From positions 49,345,898 to 49,405,897 of the forward strand of contig CM043970.1 of assembly GCA_014529385.2 (NCBI GenBank): DNA of 60,000 bases, written 5' to 3'. The notes under the pieces were generated by a model. That model was not told the origin of the DNA, ran no database searches, and worked only from the letters and a program-made list of their open reading frames with translations. This document shows, piece after piece, positions 10,222 through 20,905 of this stretch (position 1 is the stretch's first letter; each line of letters opens with the position of its first letter). The stretch is from Adiantum capillus-veneris. Taxonomy: Eukaryota > Streptophyta > Polypodiopsida > Polypodiales > Pteridaceae. The position numbers were made by a program, and so were the translations under genes.

Positions 10222-10247
10222 TTTGCCCCAAGCTCGACAAAGTTATG

Positions 10248-10391
10248 TACTTTCATCTATTTGGCTTGGGTCGGTTCCCATGCAATCCGGTACCACTCCT
10301 GCTTTCATCTTGCCTTTTCTACTTTCATCTATCTGGCTTGGGTCGGTTCCCATGCAATCCGGTACCAGTCCTGCTTTCATCTTGCCTTTTC
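10248..10391 (-). repeat. 72-bp perfect-phase tandem duplication in the gag-protease spacer of element B
   Basis: Units start at 10,248 and 10,320 and differ at two or three bases. The unit is 24 codons, so on the minus strand it duplicates a KGKMKAGVVPDCMGTDPSQI block without changing frame. Confidence 0.95.
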
Positions 10392-10399
10392 TGCCACGT

Positions 10400-11943
10400 T
10401 CCTCTGCTGCTCTAGAACTCTTTGGCATGTCTTTAGTCTGCCCTTGTTGCCTTTTTGGGGCACTTTGCAGAGATGTGCCCTTGTTCCCCGCAACCAAAAC
10501 ACTTCCCCTCTTTGAGATAGTTAGCCCCTTCTCTAAGAGTCATTCGGAGTCGTGTATTTTTCTTTTCTTTTTCCTAAGAACTCTATTTCTTTCTACTTTC
10601 ATTGTTAGAGGTCTATCTGGTCTTGTGAGTCAAGATTTCATCAACGGGTAAGTCGAATTCGCCGAATGTATCAAGAAACCCCGTTTCGCATGACCCATTG
10701 ATTCTTGAATGGAGTTCGACTTTTGTTCAAGGCAGTAATCTCGGATCTCTGTAGTCCACAGCAAAACCGCTCAACTTGTTCCTTAAAGGTGACCTTCTTA
10801 AATGAAGAGGTTGGTAGAAAAGAGTCCCAAAATCTCTCGCAATAAGCATCCAAAGAATCTCCCTTGGTCATCCGAAGATGGTTCCAAGCGGTTCTTACAT
10901 CCCGTTCGTACTCTCGGGTCAGCCAAGAAGAAATAAAGAGCCGTTTGAATTTCAACCACTTAACTGGAGCTTCTTTCCTCAGAAGAAGAGTGGACCACCA
11001 TGTTCGAGCATTTCCTTTTAGAAAAGATGCAGCCCTCCTGATCTTGGAGTGCTCTCAGTAGTGCCCTCCAAAGAAGGCTATGTCAAACAGCTGGATAAAG
11101 GTCAAAGCCCTCGGAGCATCTCGAAATCCAGAAAAGGATTCAAATTTTATCGATTGTCCACCCTCTTTAAATTCCTTACTCTTCTTACTCTTGTCTTCGA
11201 GAAAGTCGTATTGGTTGGCTCTGTAAAAATGTTTCTTCTTTGCGTAAAACATGTGATCGCCGAAGTCCGAACTGTCAGAGGATGACTCCTTCGTAGATCT
11301 ATCACAAACTGGTCGGAATCTGAGTTTCTTTGCCTTTTTCTTGCTCTTTCCAAAGCTACGCTTCTTGCTTCGCTTCTTGCCCTTTCTGTCCTCCTCACTC
11401 GAGTCGAAAGAGCTAGAAGAACTCTCAGAAGAAGAGGAAGAATAACTGGGTAGTCCTTCAAAACGCACACGCTTCTTCTACTTTCTTGCAGATGCAAAAG
11501 AAGATTGACGGCCCAAGTAACCAAGGTAGTCAGTCCTCTTCTTGCGCTTCTTCAATTGCTTTTTTGATTGATTTTTCGTGTCCAAAAGCTTACTGATTTG
11601 GGTCTGAACCACCTCTTGAAGTTCTTGTTCAGTAAACATCCTCGGAGAAGGAGGTTTCTTGATCGCCGGTTTGATCGATGGTTCAGTGGCTTTCTGCCAC
11701 TGAGTTTGCACTTCAGCCATGGACTGTTGGGGGAAAAAATTTGCAAACTGGGAATCTTTAGCAAACTGAGTCATCTGCTTCGTGCACTCGTCAACCTGTT
11801 GCCGACGTTCCATCTCCAAGAGTTCGTACTGAGTAGGCCGAGGTGGCCCATACTCATCTTCTGCTAAGTCATTCAAATTTTTCATGTTGCGTCCTCCCAC
11901 CTCGGCGGTTGCAGAAGAAGTTGATTGGTTCTTTTCGGAATCC
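10400..11943 (-). pseudogene. gag of element B, with CCHC knuckle
   Basis: The likely start is the ATG at 11,943 (MDSEKNQSTSS), 55 bases after the PBS. Blocks in different frames follow: a glutamine-rich helix and a basic KKQLKKRKKRT patch (11,478-11,943), a serine-rich acidic stretch (11,055-11,468), the retrotransposon gag core with SWLTREYERDVRTAWNHLR (10,671-10,955), and the zinc knuckle CFGCGEQGHISAKC at 10,460-10,501. At least three frameshifts are present. Gag would form the particle and bind RNA through the knuckle. Confidence 0.75.
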
Positions 11944-11997
11944 ATAAGTGTCGTGAGAAAAGGGATCGGATTTCTCCATAGCAGAGAAAACAGTTGT

Positions 11998-12009
11998 GCT
12001 CTGATACCA
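11998..12009 (-). promoter_or_regulatory. Primer-binding site of element B, initiator tRNA-Met type
   Basis: The minus strand reads TGGTATCAGAGC, a perfect match to the plant initiator-Met PBS, one base from the LTR end at 12,011. Confidence 0.93.
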
Positions 12010-12010
12010 C

Positions 12011-12288
12011 TGTAACAAACTTGGACACCCCAAGTCACTTCAAAAATACTTCATAGATCAAAAGAGAGTCAACAGGGCCCGGCGTAGTTCCGTGCCAAGA
12101 AATACTGGCCCCAAAGACTGACGCCCCTTTCGGTATTTCTTTTATATTAACCTTTGAGCAAAGTACAACCAACCTGCGGATGCTCGCCCTCAGACTCTGC
12201 GTCCAGATGCTCTACAGAGTGAGCCCCCCTTGGGTCCTTATAAACATTACAAGGGTTGCTAAAACTTAAAAGCAGAGCCCCAAAAGCA
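12011..12288 (-). repeat. Upstream LTR of element B (minimum extent)
   Basis: It aligns with 8,100-8,384 and with LTR A (13,679 onward). Similarity to LTR A can be traced weakly to about 12,350 (ctgccag...cagcagc), so the true LTR is longer than the stated limit. Confidence 0.65.
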
Positions 12289-13102
12289 TTAAAATCAAAA
12301 GTAAATTGTCTCCAAAAGCTGCCAGCCCAAAAACAGCAGCCAGTGCAGCATTCGGGAGCCAGAGCAGCATTCGGGAGTTATCATTGCTCCAAAATCATCA
12401 TTATCTCATTCTTAATCTTGGTACCTGTTCTCAAAATAGCACGTTCTTCCATTAGTTTCATTCAAAGTTCATGATACTTATCGTTGTCGAGTTCATTCTG
12501 GAGTCGTTATCGCTCCCAATTGGTCATCCATTATCATCGATTTCACCTGTTATCTACACACATCTAGCAAGTTCTTCCAGAGAACATTAATCTCATACAT
12601 AAATCAAATTCATCTTCAGAAATTCCTATTTCAGAGTTCTTCATTCACACACTTAGTTCATATTGAAAATAGTGTTTCAATCTCATCCATCTAGAAGTCT
12701 TGATGCACCTAGATCCCTGTGTAGCCATCTCATCCCGCAAGAACTCTTGATGCGCTCACTACACTATCCAGTCATCTCATTCATATGGGAATCTTGATGC
12801 ACTAGAATCATTCAACATGCGTCATCATTCATTCATTCAAAATCATCATTCATATCTCGAATCGAAAGGATATTCGATTCATTCCTGAGCTGTCTCACTC
12901 TCAATCTCACCATCTCATCCTTGATTTCACTTGCAAAACAGGCAAGGAGATGGCTTACCTCGTTGCAAAAGAGTGGATGTCCAGCTCCATGCTTCCCAAT
13001 CCATATAGAAGCCAGTTCCTCGCTCCTATTTCCGGTTATCTCACAAACAACAAGATTATCAGTACATCAGTATCCCTTTCAATGTCCTTTCCAGTATCTG
13101 GT
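12289..13102. other. Unassigned stretch with recurring catctcat / cttgatgca motifs
   Basis: No protein family is recognisable. A 65-residue plus-strand frame (12,950-13,147, MAYLVAKEWMSSS) has no support. The motifs catctcat and tcttgatgc(a/g) recur four to six times over 12,690-12,920, suggesting a worn tandem array. An agcattcggga motif is duplicated near 12,345-12,380. Confidence 0.25.
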
Positions 13103-13597
13103 TCATCTTCTGGTCAACAGTCCTATTCCAACTCCTCCTGTGAGTAAAGCTTCCGCTTTTCTGCACTCCTCTGTCCTTTCAGCTTTCCACCCCATCTTGA
13201 GAGGAGACTCAATGGCCTCACGCCATCTCGAGTGAATCTCATCAATTGGAAAATTCGGGTTTCTGGGGTACTTGATCAATCTTTTCACACATGTATCAAC
13301 CTGCGGTTGACGCTTGTACTTCGCTCTGACCAAACTCTCTGTCAAAAAATTTGCCAAAATCTTCATTCTTTTCTTCAGTTCCCGCGTCAGATTTGAAATT
13401 TTCTTTGCCTTCCCGTTGAGAGGGGTTATCTCCATCAGATTCTTCACGAGAACCCATGTGTAATCTGGGATTCTGAATGGCTTTATGCCCTGTAAGACAC
13501 AGCGATGAAGACGGAAACGCGCCAAATGCGCGATGAAGGAAGGGTGGGAGTGGCTAATTAGTCCGGGGTCGGGGCCCAAAGATACTTCAAATAACAA
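13103..13597 (-). pseudogene. gag-like fragment of element A
   Basis: This 164-residue frame lies directly inside a PBS (13,667-13,677) and LTR A. It is basic and helical (AKKISNLTRELKKRMKILA) and contains VDTCVKRLIKYPRNPNFPID, which matches in position and style the 'VDECTKQMTQFAKDSQFANF' block of element B gag. It is therefore the N-terminal gag of a sister element. The rest of A is missing or was displaced. Confidence 0.55.
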
Positions 13598-13666
13598 TTT
13601 CCAAAATTATTCCCAAGTGCTCTGTCTGCTCTTTGATAGGACCGGTGTGCTTTGAAAAAAGCACAC

Positions 13667-13677
13667 GCCTGATACCA
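13667..13677 (-). promoter_or_regulatory. Primer-binding site of element A
   Basis: The minus strand reads TGGTATCAGGC, an initiator-Met PBS with one changed position, beside the inner end of LTR A. Confidence 0.75.
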
Positions 13678-13678
13678 C

Positions 13679-14200
13679 TATCACCGACTTGGGCACCCCA
13701 AGTCTAGATTTTGTCACGACACAACAGAGATTCACTTCAAAACACTTCACAATTTCAAGAGTCGACACGAACCAGCGTAGTTCCGTGCCAAGAGAGATTG
13801 GCCCCAAAGACTGGCGTCCCTTTCGATATTTTCTTTTATATTAATCTTTGAGCAAAGTACAGCTGCCCGCGGGACCTCTACTCTCAGACTCTGTGCCCAA
13901 ATGCTCTGAGAAGTGAGACCCTTAGGTCACTTATAAACATTACAAGGGATGCCAAAAGCAGAGCCCCAAAAGGTTCAAACTCAAAAGCAATAATCCCCAA
14001 AGCAATTGGTCAAAAATCTGCCAGTAAAATCAGCAGTGGAATTTGTGGAAATCCGTACAGGCTGCCACGTCAACACTATCAGCGCAAATCTCGGAACCCC
14101 TTTTGTCTCACCACGTCAGCAGGCAACGCAAAAGTACAGCCTGCCTGCCACGTCAGTAGTCTGCCTGCGTGTGTGTCCGGGCAGAACTGCCACGTCATCA
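13679..14200 (-). repeat. LTR A, related to the element B LTRs
   Basis: It aligns with 8,100 and 12,011 over cttgggcaccccaagtc, agttccgtgccaagaga, aatctttgagcaaagtac and the ttataaacattacaaggg TATA block (about 13,930-13,948). The inner terminus reads TA instead of TG, a point change. The outer end near gccacgtcatca (14,197-14,200) fits a CA terminus but is inferred. Confidence 0.7.
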
Positions 14201-14662
14201 ATTTGTGATGGAAGAGACTCTTAGTTGTTTTATGTCTTATCACTACACTCATATTTGGAGGAAAGACCCAAAGAAGTTTGATATGAATTTGAAGTCCGGT
14301 AGAGCAGCTACTGTTGCACTTTTCTCAGCTTCTACACATTTGATTCACCTACCTTCATCTTCACCAAGCACTCACAAGGACTGCAAGAAGGATAGAAATC
14401 TTGTCAAACTTCTTTCTTGGCACAAGGCTCAGGCCATTGCTCCTACTTCCTTGATGGAGCCTAGAGTACCTATCCAGTCTTCAGAGGATGGTGAGGCAGA
14501 CAAGAGCATTGTGAGCCGAACTTTGGAGTAGGTTGGCTTGACTCTTCCTATAGGAGGTGTGGTACATTTGATATAACCTACACACGGAATGACGGTTGAA
14601 AAAGGATTGGCACAATCTCAAGCAGAATGGTATGCCAGTCATGTCTTTCTAACCGTGTTTTG
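14201..14662. other. Unassigned stretch between LTR A and element C
   Basis: A plus-strand frame (14,169-14,531) is open for 120 residues and contains KSGRAATVALFSAS and SWHKAQAIAPTSLMEPR, but I do not recognise it. No boundary features such as LTR ends or target duplications are visible, so the 5' end of element C must have been lost here. Confidence 0.25.
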
Positions 14663-15180
14663 TAGCTCGGCACCCGATTATGCAAATCGGATGATGAGCG
14701 CAAAGAGGGTTACCTTTTTGCGTTGGACGAATATATCAAGTTTTGTGTAGAAGTCTTCGACCCCTCGGATCTCAACAAGGCGGTAGCAATTGCTCTCTCC
14801 CAAGAGATGAAGCACAACAAGGACAAGCCTAAGGAGAACAAGTCGTCTCAAAGTACCTCCCAGACTTCTTAGAACCCTCAAAATGGTAAGAACAGTAAGA
14901 ATGGTAAGAACGGTAACTCTTCTAGCCAATCTTCCTCTAATTCCTCGGAAAAGAACTCTAACAATGAATCAAGGGTAAAGCTAAAGCACCTGCAAAACCT
15001 AAGCTAACCCCGGATGAAAAAGTTGCACAAGGAATTGTAGGAGGATACATAACGGCTGAAGAACAAGTGATTTATGCTAAGGAAGGTAGATGTTATCAAT
15101 GTCACGTCAAGGGTCACATTAAGAAGGCTTGTCCTAAGACAGCCCCACCTAAAGAACCTAAGGCACCCACAGCAACCACA
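14663..15180 (+). pseudogene. gag C-terminus of element C with zinc knuckle
   Basis: A frame with DDERKEGYLFALDEYIKFC and PSDLNKAVAIALSQEMK gives the end of the gag core. A serine/asparagine-rich linker with repeated NGKN units and stops follows, then CYQCHVKGHIKKAC, a CCHC knuckle at about 15,091-15,132. The N-terminal half of gag is missing. Confidence 0.75.
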
Positions 15181-15240
15181 AGCACTTTAATGAACCAAGT
15201 TGAATCTTCTCATATCTCTGACACACACATTGATGAGTCT

Positions 15241-15640
15241 CTCATGAAGTGTTATGGTCATGTAAAGGGTCAGCGTTTTATAATATTGTTTGATCCAGGT
15301 AGTATGTATGATGTGATTAGTGCCTCTCTTGTTGAGAGAGCCCGCCTAGAGGTTAGTCAGCAATCTCCTCTCGGGCTTCGCTCACGGTATGGACTCTCTT
15401 ATCACGAAAGAGTGCCTTGATGTGTTGTTTACAGTTGAACGAGCTACTTTCCGTAGGAAATTTCTCGTGTCTCCTCTTTCAGGATGTGATATGGTTTTGG
15501 GCATTAGATGGTTTCGGGAGCATAACCCTCTCATTGATTGCCAAGATTGACTCTCCCATGATCATTCATGTTGAGGAGGGTCTGCATTCTTTGCCTCTCA
15601 TTTCTCATGTGCAGGTAAAGCGTGAATTACGATAAGGAGC
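15241..15640 (+). pseudogene. Protease region of element C
   Basis: KGQRFIILFDPGSMYDVISA carries the active-site strand as D-P-G-S, so the usual serine or threonine after the aspartate is proline. Frame changes follow near 15,415 and 15,620. The downstream 'DMVLGIRWF' type motif is visible in a different frame around 15,485-15,515. Confidence 0.65.
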
Positions 15641-15699
15641 ACATGCAGTATTCATCTATGCTGCTTCAGTTTCCCAGAGCATTCAGGCTCCAGGCAGGT

Positions 15700-16480
15700 A
15701 TTCAGATTTGTTTACCAAGTTTCGACATCTCTTTTTGCAAGATGATCTTCCACCCCATCTCCCACCCGAGCGGCCGGAGGATCATCGCATCGAGCTTATG
15801 GAGGGGGCACGGCCGGTTAGTAAGGCTCCCTATCGTTTGAATAAGACACAGGAGGAAGAGTTAGAGCGGCAACTCATGGAGTTGGTGGCCAGAGGATTCA
15901 TACGTCCTAGTGTAAGTCCTTTTGCTGCTCCTATTTTGTTTGTCCGCAAAAAAGATGGTTTGTCTCGTTTGTGTGTTGATTACAGGGCATTGAACAAGAC
16001 GACAATCAAGAACAAGTTTTCGATGCCTCGCATTGAGTATCTCCTTGATAGGCTCAATGGGGCAAAGGTTTTCAGTAAGGTCGATCTCAAGAGTGGATAC
16101 CATCAGGTACCGGTATTCAAAGGTGACATCTTCAAGACAGCTTTTCGCACAGAGCGAGGGCAATGGGAGTATGTTGTTATGTCTTTTGGATTCACAGGTG
16201 CCGTGGGTACATTTAATCGTCTCACAGTAAGCCGTTTCGGCGATATGATTGGTGTATGTGTGTTCACTTTCTTGATGATATTCTCATTTTTTCTGCATTA
16301 TGGGAACAACATGAAAAGGATGTCAAGAGATTACCAACCCGTTTGGATGAGTATCAGTTGTACATTGCAGCTAAGAAATTTGAGTTTTTTCTCACTGAAG
16401 TTACTTATCTGGGTTATATCATTTCTGCAGAAGGCGTCAAGCTAGACCCCACGAAGGTGGGATTTGCCCAAAACTACATA
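15700..16480 (+). pseudogene. Reverse transcriptase of element C
   Basis: The frame from 15,708 shows ARGFIRPSVSPFAAPILFVR, KDGLSRLCVDYRALNK, AKVFSKVDLKSGYHQV (motif A with catalytic Asp) and VVMSFGFTGAVGTFNRL (motif B, where FGLTNAPATF is usual). After a frameshift near 16,205-16,255 it continues CVHFLDDILIFS (the FLDD catalytic box) and VTYLGYIISAEGVKLDP. All motifs are recognisable, but the gene is broken. Confidence 0.88.
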
Positions 16481-16599
16481 TGATGTGCGTTCTTTTCTTC
16501 GTCTATGTCAAGCATATAGTTCGCACATAGAGAATTTTTCACGCATTGATGCACCTATGACTGATGTTTTGAAAGGGGTAAAGACTCGCCGTCAGCACG

Positions 16600-17060
16600 T
16601 AGACTTGCCCCGAGGCAGCCATTGAGGCTTTCGCAGCTCTCAAGGTTGCAGTGACAGAAGCACCGTGTCTTATCCTTACCTCTTGGGATGACCCCTTTGA
16701 GGTATGGACGGATGCGAGCAAACGTCGCCATCGGTGCTGTGCTTCAGCAGCATGGTCGTCCTGTAGCTTTCCTTAGCCGGAAGCTCAATAGTGCAGAAAA
16801 GAACTATTCAATTTATGATAAAGAACTTTTGTCTGTCATTCACTCTCTTAAGCATTGGAAGCATTTTCTTTATGGTAGAGAGTTCACATTCGCAGATAAC
16901 CAAGCCCTCAAGTGGCTCCAGTCTATGCCTAGTGCACATTCGAGTGATCGCCAAGCACGGTGGTCACAATTTTTTGAGCAATTTGAGGTTTGATTGAGTA
17001 TGTGCCTGGAAAAGCTAACCCTGTTGGCAGATGCATTGAGTCGCAAAGGACAGATTTTGG
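16600..17060 (+). pseudogene. RNase H of element C
   Basis: The frame contains AVLQQHGRPVAFLSRKLNSA, YSIYDKELLSVIHSLKHW and FTFADNQALKWL, the standard Ty3/gypsy RNase H signature with its acidic residues. It ends near 17,000 in a 'VPGKANPLADALSRK' type linker that is split by a frameshift. Confidence 0.85.
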
Positions 17061-18085
17061 CTCTCAAGTCAAGATCCACAGTTTCTATACAAGGGGGTAT
17101 CTTTCGACAACATGAAGAACCAATATGCGGATTCCGAGTTTGGTAAGCAGTGGTTGCAAGCTCTTGCTTCCCAAGGGCCAAGCAACTATCTCATTCGTGA
17201 TGGTTTGTTGTATTTTCGTCAACGTCTATGTGTGTTGCCCATGATGCACATGATTCTCTCACGGGTGGGCACAGGGGAATGAACACCACTTTGGAAAAAA
17301 TAGAAAGATTCTTTTATTGGCTTAAAATGCGAAAAGATGTGTTTCGTTATGTCACACAGTGCACTATATGTCAAAAGGTAAAAGCTCCTTGGGGTAAGCA
17401 ACAAGGCCTCTTGCTTCCGCTGCCTATTCCCGACAGAGCTTTTTGAGATATTTCCATGAATTTTGTGACTAATCTTCCACCTAGTTTGCATTCAAGGAAC
17501 ACTCAATGTTTGACAATTGTTGATCGTTTCAGCAAGTTTTGCATGTTGATTCCTTGTAAGGCCACAGTCACTGCACAAGATGTAGCACGGTTGTTTATAA
17601 AGCGTTGATACCCCCTTTGTGGTTTGCCAAAATCAATTGTTTCAGATAGGGATGTTAAGTTCACGTCCAATTTTTGGCGCGCACTCTTTGAAAATTTTGG
17701 CACTAAGTTGAATTTTTCATCGGCTTTACATCCACGGTCAGATGGTCAGACAGAGATTTACAATCGGTTGGCTTTTGATATTTTAAAGTCATATATGCAC
17801 GATCAGCAGTCTCATTGGGAGCTCTATCTCCCATTGGGTCAGGCTATTTTGAATGACTTTTTTTCCTCTGTCATTGGTCGAACTCCGTATGAGGCAACTT
17901 TTGGCCGTCCATTCCAGTCACTTTTGACTCGCCCGGTTCGTCAAATGCCTGATGCCAATGCTGAAAGTCAGTCATTGGATGAGATTTCTGAGAGTGTAAA
18001 GCTTCGGCTAAGCAATGCTCAGAAATCTTATTCACGGCAGGCTAATAAGCATCGTCAGGATGTTTTGATCAAGGAAGGGGATTAG
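17060..18085 (+). pseudogene. Integrase of element C
   Basis: The zinc-binding domain is seen as H-x-x-x-H...CTICQK (GGHRGMNTTLEKIERFFYW, about 17,262-17,400). The core follows with a stop after 'PIPDRAF', then VSDRDVKFTSNFWR (second Asp), SDGQTEIYNRL (Glu) and SFSSVIGRTPYEATFGRPF-like sequence to 17,915. The C-terminal part reaches 18,085, where TAG interrupts an otherwise open frame. Confidence 0.87.
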
Positions 18086-18528
18086 GTGTATTTAAGAATC
18101 ATGCAGCAACGTCTTAAGCAAGTTGGAAAGAAGTGTCCCAAGTTGTCTTTTCGAATGTATGGTCCATTTCCTGTCATTAAAAAGATAAATGAGGTTTCAA
18201 TGAAATTGCAATTGCCTAACTCATGGTCAATGCACAACGTTTTCCATGTTTCTTGGTTGAAAGTGTTTCAGGGAACGCCTCCAAAGGACATTTCGGAAGA
18301 AGAAGAACCGGAGATCATCGATGAAGCTGAAGTCATGGAGCCGGAGCAAGTGTTGCTGCATCGGTCTCGACATGGTTCAAGAAGCAAGTGAGACAGTACT
18401 TTTTGAAGTTTAAGGATCGAGGAACCCACGAAGCAGTGTGGGTCGACGAAGAGTTTTTCAAAGATTATCCAGAGTTGTTGGCAGACTGCAAGGAAGCCAT
18501 GCAACTCAGTACCCGTACCTCACTTTAA
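18086..18528 (+). pseudogene. Integrase tail and chromodomain of element C
   Basis: FRMYGPFPVIKKINEVSMKL and WSMHNVFHVSWLK are the integrase tail. After EQVLLHRSRHG and a one-base frame change, VRQYFLKFKDRG and EAVWVDEEFFKDYPELL form a good chromodomain with its aromatic residues and acidic turn. The frame ends TAA at 18,526-18,528, overlapping the PPT. Confidence 0.88.
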
Positions 18529-18539
18529 AAACGAGGGGA
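18527..18539 (+). promoter_or_regulatory. Polypurine tract of element C
   Basis: aaaaacgagggga directly precedes the LTR start. The single pyrimidine (c) is tolerated in some PPTs. Position and neighbours match those in element D. Confidence 0.8.
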
Positions 18540-18959
18540 TGTCACGTGCACATCTAACCCTATGTGCATGTGGACAAGCTACTTCATGACAAGGGTTCAG
18601 TTAGCCTAGCTTAGGAAGTGTTCTGGCACTTTTGTGAGTCTGTTCGCAGACCGTGCATGCCCAGGCACTTAAGAGTAGATGCATATCCTCTGGTTGCACA
18701 CAGCATTATCATCAGCATTACCATCAGAATCCATCAGGAGCATTTTCTAGTGCATAAAACCTATTTTCCCTAATTTAGCCATTTTTCACTTAATATTTTT
18801 AAGTGACTTTTGTTGAAAACTGGGTAGGGCAAATGAGCCAAGGCAATATAAAAGAAAACCTAGCGCTAGGCTTATCTGGCAGAAGAGCAGGAAGTGCTCA
18901 GGCAAGTGAACTTGCAGCAAGCATCTCTCGCTCTCTCTCAAGCAAGAACCTTGAAGACC

Positions 18960-19230
18960 TTGTGTTTTCTCCAAGCAAAAGCCAGCGTTTTTCAGCACCT
19001 TTGACCAGCGTTTGAAGCCCTGCAGATCAGCATTTTGAAGCCCTTGATCAGCGTTTTTCAGACTCTGTCAACAGCCTTTTTCAGCCTCTGTTCTCAGCGT
19101 TTTTCAGTCACCAACAGCAGCTTCTCAAGCGTCTCTACAGCAGCAAATTCAGCGTTTTTATACAGCATGAATCAGCGTTTTTAGACAGCATGAAATCAGC
19201 ATTTTTATACAGCATGAATCAGCGTTTTTT
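18960..19230 (+). repeat. AGCGTTTTT motif array within LTR C
   Basis: The motif cagc(g/a)tttt(t) occurs about ten times with 15-30 base spacing. The last part is a clearer 23-24 base cycle (atacagcatgaatcagcgtt). The D LTRs carry a looser version of the same motif. Confidence 0.8.
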
Positions 19231-19360
19231 CCACTTGAGCATGCTCGCTCCAAGAATCTTAATAAGATAAGGAAATCTTCCGAGTTCACAAAAGCCCACT
19301 TGAGCATGCGCGCTCTAAGAATCTTAAGAAGAGAAGGAAATCTCCCGAGTTCACAAAAGC
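19231..19360 (+). repeat. 65-bp tandem duplication near the LTR C end
   Basis: Two adjacent units starting ccacttgagcatg begin at 19,231 and 19,296, with about six differences. Confidence 0.9.
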
Positions 19361-19367
19361 TCTAACA

Positions 19368-20460
19368 CAGCATGAGGATTATGTACATTTTCAGGTACAT
19401 GGATAGCGCATGAAGATACAGACCTTGTTGTCAAGGTGAGCCGTCTACCACTCGAATTTTTTCTGCTAAGCGAAATGAGATGAGGCAACTTCCTTTTCGA
19501 GAAGTGGATTGGCATTTGAGATGCCTCTCTTGAGTGCCTTTTGGCACGCAATGATATTCAGACAAGAGTCTCTATTTGCAATGTGTTCGGTAGCTCTATG
19601 TTTCTCTATTGAGAAGGGGTTTTCTGATGGTCGTTGATCATCGGGTACGCTATGGTTTGACTACTAAAGTAGCAAGTTATGATTGCAGCATGCACTTCTC
19701 CATAAGCACGTCGAGTATTATTAACATACTCCGAGACTAAGTTTTTGCAGGTTGTCAATGATGCTTGTGAGGAGAAAAGTTCTTGATGATATCCACAAGG
19801 AAAATAAGCCGATGAGCGTCGTGAAGACAATGCCTATGCTAACAGCTCATAGGAGGAAAACGCAGAAAGAGGTGTCGCAGTGCACAAGGGATCTTCGCAT
19901 TAGAACAATCGGAGTACCATAAGCAAAGGCCTGGAACAAGACCCTTCTCTAGTGAGATGGCAAACTTTGTTTACCAAAGGACAACATCCTCACATGAGAT
20001 TAATGCTCTATGATTTGGACATATCCTATGTGGGAAAACCCAAGAGGTTTAATATCCTCCAAACCATACGCACAAGCCCAGATACCTAGATTAATTTCTA
20101 GGAAGATTATTCTTCTGGAGGTTGAGAAAGCGGAATTGAGTTAACAAATTCTCAAATAAGGAAACTTTCAATTTGTTAAAACAACGTGAATGACAAGAAG
20201 AGTGCCTACGTGACTCATAAGATTGATGATTGGTGAAACATCCTCAAAGAACTAGAGAAAAGACATGAATTTCTCCTAATGGAGTTGAGTACCCCATCAA
20301 CTTTCGAACAGGTAAGGTAAGTATTGAATTATTGAATTTTTGTTTAATTAAATTTTTTAATTCTCTCTTTAGAAATGACCAGCTCAACTCACCATTGAGC
20401 ACGATTTTTTCGGATTTCTCCCCAGGCAGTTCAGTTCGACCTATACAGTTGAGGAAACTG
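19368..20460. other. Unassigned stretch
   Basis: I see no gene, RNA or terminal repeat. Short frames on the minus strand (19,351-19,551; 19,606-19,830) have no recognisable motif. Base composition turns AT-rich toward 20,330. Confidence 0.2.
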
Positions 20461-20905
20461 TTTATAAGTGAGAGGGATGTTGCTAAATTAGCTTTATCTA
20501 ATCGAAATATAATTCTGAATTGGATTTATAAGTGAGAGGGTTTTCTCGCTTGGGACACCGTGACAAATACTCTAAATGAATTATTGAAATTAAAAGTGAG
20601 AGGGTTTTTCTTCCTGGAGACATCCAGGTACCAAGTATTTCCAGTGCGTCATTCAAAGCAATGATGGGAGCACTGTGAACGGGAATATCCAAGAACGGGC
20701 ACTTTTAATGCGTCGCATCAGATGGGTGACAAGGAGCATCGGCAAGAAGTATTCGACCATCCAAGAACGAACATCTTTGATGCGTCATAGGATGGGTGAC
20801 ATAGAGCATCGCGAAGGAGATTGTACCGTAATTTCACTGAGAAAAGACTAGGTGATGGGTATTCCTGATGCGTCACAAGGTGGGTGATGGGAGCATCGAA
20901 AAGGG
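20461..20905 (+). repeat. Two degenerate tandem arrays (GTGAGAGGG and GATGCGTC types)
   Basis: taagtgagaggg recurs at about 20,464, 20,529 and 20,592, a 63-65 base period. A second array follows with tgcgtc at 20,645, 20,709, 20,781 and 20,869, each followed by gatgggtga and gagcatcg. Two of its units are also preceded by tccaagaacg. I know no function for either. Confidence 0.8.

Larger units (their letters stand above)
8100..12288 (-). mobile_element. Element B: chromovirus-type Ty3/gypsy element lacking RT
   Basis: It is read on the minus strand: LTR (12,288-12,011 at least), a perfect initiator-Met PBS, gag with CCHC, protease, integrase, chromodomain, LTR (8,384-8,100). The order is that of chromoviruses, but between protease and the pre-integrase linker there are only about 130 bases where RT and RNase H (about 1.3 kb in relatives) should be. 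Frameshifts and stops are spread over gag and integrase. The outer limit of the upstream LTR and the target duplication are not resolved. Confidence 0.8.
14663..19367 (+). mobile_element. Element C: 5'-truncated chromovirus-type Ty3/gypsy element
   Basis: The order on the plus strand is gag end with CCHC, protease, RT, RNase H, integrase, chromodomain, PPT, LTR. Every enzymatic domain is present, but the coding strand changes frame at least five times and has stops. There is no left LTR or PBS. The right LTR begins like that of D, which suggests that C-type elements could have supplied enzymes for D. Confidence 0.88.
18540..19367 (+). repeat. Right LTR of element C (end uncertain)
   Basis: It starts TGTCACGTGCACATC, alignable with the LTR D start over about 250 bases, including cctctggttgcacacagcat and the TATA block aatataaaag (18,846-18,855). 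The candidate end, tctaaca at 19,361-19,367, is chosen by comparison with the CCTAACA end of D. No second LTR is available to confirm it. Confidence 0.65.

Noticed and set aside
10223-10651. 142-residue plus-strand ORF with a hydrophobic end
   Set aside because: It lies antisense to the element B gag-protease region, and its internal repeat is the 72-bp duplication.
20461-20905. CRISPR-like array
   Set aside because: Unit lengths vary, the repeats are degenerate, no cas genes are present, and the window is eukaryotic.
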